Positions 59,062 to 64,000 of a stretch of 64,000 nucleotides of DNA are shown here, one piece after another. This stretch comes from Flavonifractor porci (lineage in GTDB: Bacteria; Bacillota; Clostridia; Oscillospirales; Oscillospiraceae). Positions within the stretch are counted from its first letter, which is position 1; every line of letters begins with the position of its first letter. Under the pieces are notes generated by a model. It worked only from the letters and a program-made list of their open reading frames with translations. It had not been told where the DNA came from and ran no database searches. The stretch lies in contig NZ_JBBHLB010000002.1 in assembly GCF_037572415.1 (NCBI RefSeq), forward strand, positions 1 through 64,000. Reading direction: 5' to 3'. Made by a program: the position numbers and the translations under genes.

Positions 59062-60318
59062 ATGTCTCATACCGCGGAACTCATTGCCGTGGGTACGGAA
59101 TTGCTGCTGGGCAACATCGCCAACACCGACGCCCAGATGCTGTCCCAGGGGCTGAGCGCCCTGGGCATCAACGTCTACTACCACACGGTGGTGGGGGACA
59201 ATCCGGACCGGCTGAAAGCCGCCGTAGAGCTGGCCCGCACCCGGGCGGATATCATCATCACCACCGGCGGTCTGGGTCCCACCTGCGACGACCTGACCAA
59301 AAACGTGCTGGCCCAGTGTTTTGGCAGGCAGCTGGTGTTTCATGAGCCCTCCGCCAAGCGAATCGAGGCCTATTTCCAGCGGCTTCACCCCAACCGCCCA
59401 ATGACGGACAACAATTACCAGCAGGCCATGCTGCCCCAGGGCTGCACCGTGCTGGACAACGACTGGGGCACCGCCCCCGGCGTGGCCTTTGAGGACGATG
59501 GCGTCCGGGTCATCATGCTCCCCGGCCCGCCCCGGGAGTGCAAGGCCATGTTTACTCACCGGGTGGTCCCCTATCTGAAGGACCTGGCCGATGGGGTCAT
59601 CGTATCCCGCACCCTGAAGCTCTTCGGCATCGGGGAGTCCTCCATGGAGGCCCAACTGCGTGAGCGCATGAACGCCATGACCAATCCCACCCTGGCCCCC
59701 TACGCCAAGGAGGGAGAGTGCGAGCTTCGGATCACCGCCAAGGCTGCTGATGAGGAGAGCGCCCACGCCCTCATCGATCCGGTGGAGGCCGACCTGAAGG
59801 CCCACTTCGGCCCTCTGGTCTACGGGGTGGATGTTCCCTCTCTGGAGGCGGCGGTCTTTGCCCTTCTGAAGGAGAAGGGCCTTACCCTGGGTACTGCTGA
59901 GAGCTGCACCGGCGGCCTGGTGGCCAAGCGGATGACTGATCTGGCCGGGGTGTCCTCTGTGTTCCGGGGGGGCGTGGTGAGCTACGCCACCGAGGTAAAG
60001 CACACGGTGCTGGGGGTGGATCAGGACCTGCTGGACCAATACGGCGCCGTCAGTGAACCAGTGGCCCGGGCAATGGCCGAGGGAGCCCGGAAGGTACTGG
60101 GCTGCGATTTGGCCATCTCCACCACCGGCGTGGCGGGGCCTGACCCTGACGAGCGGGGCAATCCGGTGGGGCTGGTGTTCATCGGCCTGGCGACCCCTGA
60201 CGGCACCTGGGTCCGTAAGGTGAATATGTCCATGGGCCGCCAGCGTATCCGCCACATTGCCGCCAGCCACGGCTTTGACCTGGCCCGGCGGTATCTGTCG
60301 GGCCTGGAACTGAAATAA
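59062..60318 (+). CDS. cinA: CinA family protein (competence/damage-inducible)
   Basis: A 418-residue CinA: N-terminal MoCF-like domain ('VGTELLLGNIANTDAQMLSQ', 'TGGLGPTCDDLTK') with COG1058-type pyrophosphatase function, and a C-terminal PncC-like domain ('TAESCTGGLVAKRMTDL' near 276-292, 'STTGVAGPDPDE') that deamidates nicotinamide mononucleotide. Both halves are full length. GAAGGAAG precedes the ATG. A palindromic repeat separates it from thiI; it converges with ftsH. Confidence 0.95.
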   Translation: MSHTAELIAVGTELLLGNIANTDAQMLSQGLSALGINVYYHTVVGDNPDRLKAAVELARTRADIIITTGGLGPTCDDLTKNVLAQCFGRQLVFHEPSAKRIEAYFQRLHPNRPMTDNNYQQAMLPQGCTVLDNDWGTAPGVAFEDDGVRVIMLPGPPRECKAMFTHRVVPYLKDLADGVIVSRTLKLFGIGESSMEAQLRERMNAMTNPTLAPYAKEGECELRITAKAADEESAHALIDPVEADLKAHFGPLVYGVDVPSLEAAVFALLKEKGLTLGTAESCTGGLVAKRMTDLAGVSSVFRGGVVSYATEVKHTVLGVDQDLLDQYGAVSEPVARAMAEGARKVLGCDLAISTTGVAGPDPDERGNPVGLVFIGLATPDGTWVRKVNMSMGRQRIRHIAASHGFDLARRYLSGLELK

Positions 60319-60367
60319 ACAAAACACGGTGTATTTTCCGGAAAGGAAAATACACCGTGTTTTGTTT
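60317..60367. terminator. Bidirectional terminator, cinA / ftsH
   Basis: Perfect 23-bp arms (60317-60339 and 60345-60367) around a GGAAA-type loop, with A- and T-rich ends. Confidence 0.95.
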
Positions 60368-60373
60368 CGAGGG

Positions 60374-62305
60374 TCACTCCTGCTCATCCTGAGGGTCGGA
60401 TTCCTCCTCCTGGGCCTCCTCAACTGCCTGATAGGCGGCGGGGGGCTGGACGGCGGCGGGATCGGTGAACACCAGCTCGAAGGCGGCGGCGTCCATATTC
60501 TCATACTTCAGCAGGTAGTCGGCCACAAAGTCCAGCTCCTTCCGGCGGGCGGAGAGGATCTCCACGCAGCGGTTGTAGGCGCCGTCGATGAGGCTCTTGA
60601 TCTCCTGGTCGATGAGGGCGGCCACCTCTTCCGAGTAGTTCTTGGTCTGGGCCATGGAGCGGCCGATGAACACCTCGTCGTGGCCGGAGTCAAAGACCAC
60701 GTTGCCCACCTTGTCGCTCATGCCGTAGCGGGTGACCATATTGCGGGCGATAGCGCTGGCCTTCTGTAGGTCGTTGCCTGCCCCGGTGGAGATATCGCCC
60801 AGGGCCAGCTGTTCGGCGGCCCGGCCGCCCAGACAGACGGCAATGCGCTCGGTGAGCTGCTGCCTGGACTGGAAGGTCACGTCTTCCTGGGGCAGGGAGA
60901 TGGTCATGCCGCCTGCCATGCCTCGGGGGATGATGGTGATCTGGTGGACCGGGTCCTGGGTCTTGAGATCGTGGATCACGATGGCGTGGCCTGCCTCATG
61001 GTAGGCGGTGAGCTTGCGCTCCCGCTCAATGACCACCCGGCTCTTCTTCTCGGGACCGGCAATGACCTTGATGACAGCCTCGTTCAGGTCCTTCATGCCG
61101 ATGAAGCGATTGTGCCGGCGGGCGGCCAGCAGGGCGGCCTCGTTCATCAGATTCTCCAGGTCGGCGCCGGTAAAGCCGCCGGTGCCCTTGGCCAGCTCCG
61201 CCAGGGACACGTCGTCTCCCAGGGGCTTGTTGCGGGCGTGGACCTTCAGGATCGCCTCGCGGCCCTTGATGTCAGGGTAGCCCACATAGACCTGCCGGTC
61301 GAACCGGCCGGGCCGCAGCAGGGCGGGGTCCAGAATGTCCTGACGGTTGGTAGCCGCCATGACCACCACGCCTTCGTTGTTGCCGAAGCCGTCCATCTCC
61401 ACCAGCAGCTGGTTGAGGGTCTGCTCGCGCTCGTCGTGACCGCCGCCCAGGCCCGCGCCCCTCTGGCGGCCCACGGCGTCGATCTCGTCGATAAACACAA
61501 TGGCGGGGGCGTTCTTCTTGGCCTGGTCAAACAGGTCACGGACACGGCTGGCGCCTACGCCCACGTACAGCTCCACGAAGTCGGAGCCCGAGATGGACAG
61601 GAAGTGGACGCCGGCCTCTCCGGCCACCGCCTTGGCCAGCAGGGTTTTACCGGTGCCGGGAGGGCCCACCAGCAGTACGCCCTTGGGGATACGGGCGCCC
61701 AGATCCAGAAACCGGCGGGGGTCCTTGAGGAACTCCACGATCTCCTGCAGTTCTCCCTTTTCCTCCTCGGCGCCGGCCACGTCATCAAAGGTGACCTTCT
61801 TCTGTTCGTCGGTGCCGGTCCGGGTGCGGGCCCGGCCAAAGCGGGCGGTGCGGTCGGCTCCGGCGCCTCCTCCGCCCCCTCCGGTCTGACGGAGGAACAT
61901 GAAATACCACAGCAGTCCAAAGACCACCAGCACCGCGATCCAGGGCAGGAAGCTGACCCAGAAGGGAGGCTCGAAGCCGGCGGGGTAGTCATAGTCCTGG
62001 ATAATACCCAGCTGCATCTGCTTCACGATCAGGTCGTTGAAGTCGTTGTAGAACCACTGGGGATTGGCCACGTCATAGGTGACGGTGGCTTTGCCGCCCA
62101 CCGCCTCCTTCAGCCAGAGGGTGACGGTTTTATTGTCCAGCTCCACGCGGGTGACCTGCTGCTGTTCCAGCAGGCGGCGGACCTGACCGTAGGTCATGTT
62201 GTCCCCGGTGTTCATGCCGCCCCGGAGGATAAAAATGGATACAATCAGCAAAATGGCAATGAGTACATAAAAGCCTACGTCCCGCAGGCTTCCGTTACGT
62301 TTCAA
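60374..62305 (-). CDS. ftsH: ATP-dependent zinc metalloprotease FtsH
   Basis: A 643-residue membrane protease: two membrane helices (about 10-28 and 117-138) around an extracytoplasmic loop, AAA+ domain with Walker A 'GPPGTGKT' (214-221), Walker B 'IVFIDEIDAVG' (269-279) and SRH, and zinc protease motif 'HEAGH' (436-440). Acidic C-terminal tail. The start is TTG 62305, AAAGGA 12 nt upstream; no ATG is available at the right place. Last gene of the tilS-hpt-ftsH operon, a classic Firmicute order. Confidence 0.97.
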   Translation of the reverse strand: MKRNGSLRDVGFYVLIAILLIVSIFILRGGMNTGDNMTYGQVRRLLEQQQVTRVELDNKTVTLWLKEAVGGKATVTYDVANPQWFYNDFNDLIVKQMQLGIIQDYDYPAGFEPPFWVSFLPWIAVLVVFGLLWYFMFLRQTGGGGGGAGADRTARFGRARTRTGTDEQKKVTFDDVAGAEEEKGELQEIVEFLKDPRRFLDLGARIPKGVLLVGPPGTGKTLLAKAVAGEAGVHFLSISGSDFVELYVGVGASRVRDLFDQAKKNAPAIVFIDEIDAVGRQRGAGLGGGHDEREQTLNQLLVEMDGFGNNEGVVVMAATNRQDILDPALLRPGRFDRQVYVGYPDIKGREAILKVHARNKPLGDDVSLAELAKGTGGFTGADLENLMNEAALLAARRHNRFIGMKDLNEAVIKVIAGPEKKSRVVIERERKLTAYHEAGHAIVIHDLKTQDPVHQITIIPRGMAGGMTISLPQEDVTFQSRQQLTERIAVCLGGRAAEQLALGDISTGAGNDLQKASAIARNMVTRYGMSDKVGNVVFDSGHDEVFIGRSMAQTKNYSEEVAALIDQEIKSLIDGAYNRCVEILSARRKELDFVADYLLKYENMDAAAFELVFTDPAAVQPPAAYQAVEEAQEEESDPQDEQE

Positions 62306-62343
62306 GGAACAGACACGTCCTTTCCGGGCAGATTTGAGGGGCC

Positions 62344-62898
62344 TTATTCCCCGCCGTACACGGAGGGCTTCAGCACGCCGATGTAGGGCAGGTTACGGTA
62401 CCTCTCCGCGTAGTCCAGGCCGTAGCCCACCACGAAGTAGTCGGGGATGGAGAAGCCGGAATAGCTGACCTCCACATCCTTCACCCGGCGGGAGGGCTTA
62501 TCCAGCAGGGTGCACAGCCGCACGGAGGCGGGCTTGCGGGCCTCAAGCAGCTGGAGCAGGTAGCTCAGGGTGTTGCCGCTGTCCAGAATATCCTCCACCA
62601 CGATCAGGTCCTTGCCCTCGATCTGCTCAGACAGGTCCTTGATGATCTTGACCTGGCCGGAGCTGGAGGTGCCGGCGCCGTAGGAGGACACCGCCATAAA
62701 GTCCACGGTGCAGGGCAGGTGAATCTGCCGGACCAGATCGGCCATAAAGACGAAGGAGCCCCGCAGCACGCTGACCAGCAGGGGCTGCTTGCCCGCATAG
62801 TCCTTGTCGATCTGAGCGGCAATTTCCGCCACCCGGTTTTTCAGCTCCTCTTCGGTAAAGAGGATCCGTTCTACGTCTTTATCCAGGATGTGTTCCAT
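62344..62898 (-). CDS. hpt: Hypoxanthine phosphoribosyltransferase
   Basis: A 184-residue PRTase with 'VSVLRGSFVFMADL' and the PRPP-binding motif 'LIVVEDILDSGNTL', typical of HPRT. It salvages hypoxanthine and guanine. ATG 62898 follows GGAAGG; a longer frame would run into tilS. It lies 7 bp after tilS and 38 bp before ftsH. Confidence 0.95.
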   Translation of the reverse strand: MEHILDKDVERILFTEEELKNRVAEIAAQIDKDYAGKQPLLVSVLRGSFVFMADLVRQIHLPCTVDFMAVSSYGAGTSSSGQVKIIKDLSEQIEGKDLIVVEDILDSGNTLSYLLQLLEARKPASVRLCTLLDKPSRRVKDVEVSYSGFSIPDYFVVGYGLDYAERYRNLPYIGVLKPSVYGGE

Positions 62899-62905
62899 AT
62901 TTCTC

Positions 62906-64000
62906 TTACCTTTCCTTCCAAAATACCACTTCCCAGGCCGGTTGGCCGGGCGTTGCCGTACGCTCTCTATGGGGGCCGAGGCCGGCTGAAGCCAGCACGC
63001 CCCGTTCATCCGCCAGTACCGGGATGCGGTCCCGGTCCCGGCGAGGAATTTTCTCGTCGATCATCCATTTTTTCAGGGTCTTGGTGTCCCGGCCCGGCAG
63101 GGCCAGTTCATCCCCCGTTTGCCGGGGGCGCAGTACCAGGGGGCCCTGTGTCTCCTGAGACAGATACCAGGCGTTGGGCTTTTGCCGCTCTGTGGGGGGA
63201 CAGATCACTGCCCGGCAGGTGCAGTGCCAGTCGGTGCCCTCCGGCGCGGTCTCCCCGTCGGTGTTCAGGGGACAGGGGGTCATCACCGGGTTGTCGCTCT
63301 GGGTGGTGATGAGCAGCTCCTTGTACACCCGCTGGGCCAGCCGCCCGTTGGGAAGAAAGGCCACCGCCGATGGATCGTCTCCCACTGCCAGGTCCACCAC
63401 CGCTTTCAGATGGGCGGCGGAACAGTCAGTGTTGCCGTCCCCCGTCATTTCCAACAGGCGGCGGGCCGCCCGGGGGGCAATGGCGGCGGGCAGTTCGGCA
63501 ATGTAGTGGGCCTCGATGACCAGGTCGTCCTCCGCCCAGCGGGCGTGGCTGCAAGCCATGGCGGCCTGGGCGTTGAGGTAGTCGTTGTCGGCTCGGAGAT
63601 AACCCATCGTTTCCACAGAGCGCTCGGTCAGCCGGGGGTTTAGCTCCCGCAGCACCGGAATCACCTGGCGGCGCAGCTTGTTGCGGGCATAGCGCTCGTC
63701 GGTGTTGGTGCAGTCCTCCACATGGGTCAGGTGGTGCGCTTCCAGATAGGCCTCGATGTCCGCCCGTGGGGTAGTGAGCAGGGGACGCACCAGTTCTCCC
63801 CGGCGGGGCGGGATACCAGCCAGGCCGTGGAGCCCGGCCCCACGGGTCAGGTGGAGCAGCAGGGTCTCCAGATTGTCGTCGGCGTTGTGGGCGGTGGCGA
63901 TGCGGTTGCAGCCCAGCTGTTCCGCCGTCCGGCGAAGGAATTCGTACCGCAGTTCCCGGCCGGTTTCCTCCACCCCCAGGCCACGGCGGGCGGCTTCACC
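62906..64000 (-). CDS. tilS: tRNA(Ile)-lysidine synthase, C-terminal part
   Basis: The frame is open to the window edge; the N-terminus with the PP-loop SGGxDS lies outside. Visible: 'ATAHNADDNLETLLLHLTRGAG' with the family's 'HxxDDxxET'-type signature, 'RPLL', 'EDCTNTDERYARNKLRRQVIPVL', then the middle domain and the C-terminal TilS substrate-binding domain ('GDELALPGRDTKTLKKWMIDEKIP'). It makes lysidine at C34 of tRNA-Ile(CAU). It overlaps nothing and leads to hpt and ftsH. Confidence 0.93.
   Translation of the reverse strand, partial: GEAARRGLGVEETGRELRYEFLRRTAEQLGCNRIATAHNADDNLETLLLHLTRGAGLHGLAGIPPRRGELVRPLLTTPRADIEAYLEAHHLTHVEDCTNTDERYARNKLRRQVIPVLRELNPRLTERSVETMGYLRADNDYLNAQAAMACSHARWAEDDLVIEAHYIAELPAAIAPRAARRLLEMTGDGNTDCSAAHLKAVVDLAVGDDPSAVAFLPNGRLAQRVYKELLITTQSDNPVMTPCPLNTDGETAPEGTDWHCTCRAVICPPTERQKPNAWYLSQETQGPLVLRPRQTGDELALPGRDTKTLKKWMIDEKIPRRDRDRIPVLADERGVLASAGLGPHRERTATPGQPAWEVVFWKER

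Overview
The window looks like a chromosomal segment of a high-GC, anaerobic, gut-type Firmicute of the Oscillospirales (Flavonifractor/Lawsonibacter/Oscillibacter-like). The evidence is G+C-rich codon use, AAGGAGG-type ribosome binding sites, Firmicute gene order (tilS-hpt-ftsH, maf-mreC-mreD-PBP2, dnaD-helicase loader), pyruvate:ferredoxin oxidoreductase, FeoAB iron uptake, and a short-chain dehydrogenase resembling bile-acid 7-alpha-HSDH. This placement is inferred from gene content; no 16S or tRNA gene is visible.

Layout. 1-2434: end of a LarA-like (DUF2088) gene, a PPi-type phosphofructokinase-like gene and a TauE/SafE exporter in one tight cluster. 2.5-5.8 kb: an SLH-anchored surface protein, a small membrane protein and a TIGR04076 gene whose apparent start codon is ATA. 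5.85-9.7 kb: feoA-feoA-feoB, a Cys-rich FeoB partner and a DtxR-like regulator, with two matching palindromic operators. 9.8-14 kb: HAD phosphatase, release factor 3 and YifB. 14.2-25.2 kb: nifJ, a metF / MetH-activation / metH operon, ychF and ilvE. 25.6-34.6 kb: mixed housekeeping and hypothetical genes, including convergent cutC and csoR. 34.6-39.8 kb: trmO, a TetM-like GTPase fused to a Rae1/YacP-type NYN nuclease, the HSDH-like gene, and an ECF sigma/anti-sigma pair. 39.9-50.5 kb: one long minus-strand cluster, zapA-U32 peptidase-dut-maf-mreC-mreD-DUF6056-PBP2-GH13. 50.6-55.1 kb: an AT-richer accessory island with a pseudogene, secreted proteins, and two XRE-type membrane regulators that share an ectodomain or a promoter with a secreted protein. 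55.7-64 kb: dnaD, helicase loader, thiI, cinA and tilS-hpt-ftsH.

The most unusual signal is a set of short (about 120-270 bp) multi-hairpin elements lying between imperfect or exact duplications of gene ends: feoA2 3' end, prfC 5' end, nifJ 3' end, an orphan nifJ-like tail near ychF, and the ilvE terminator. Four of these loci share the same ordered hairpins. At prfC the two copies of the gene start differ only at synonymous positions, which suggests import from a relative rather than simple target-site duplication.

Most regulation visible in sequence is conventional: sigma-A type promoters with 16-18 bp spacers and strong hairpin terminators. Exceptions are the feo palindromes, the palindrome between the transglutaminase-like gene and cutC, the structured nifJ leader, and a repeated promoter module in the 52-55 kb island.
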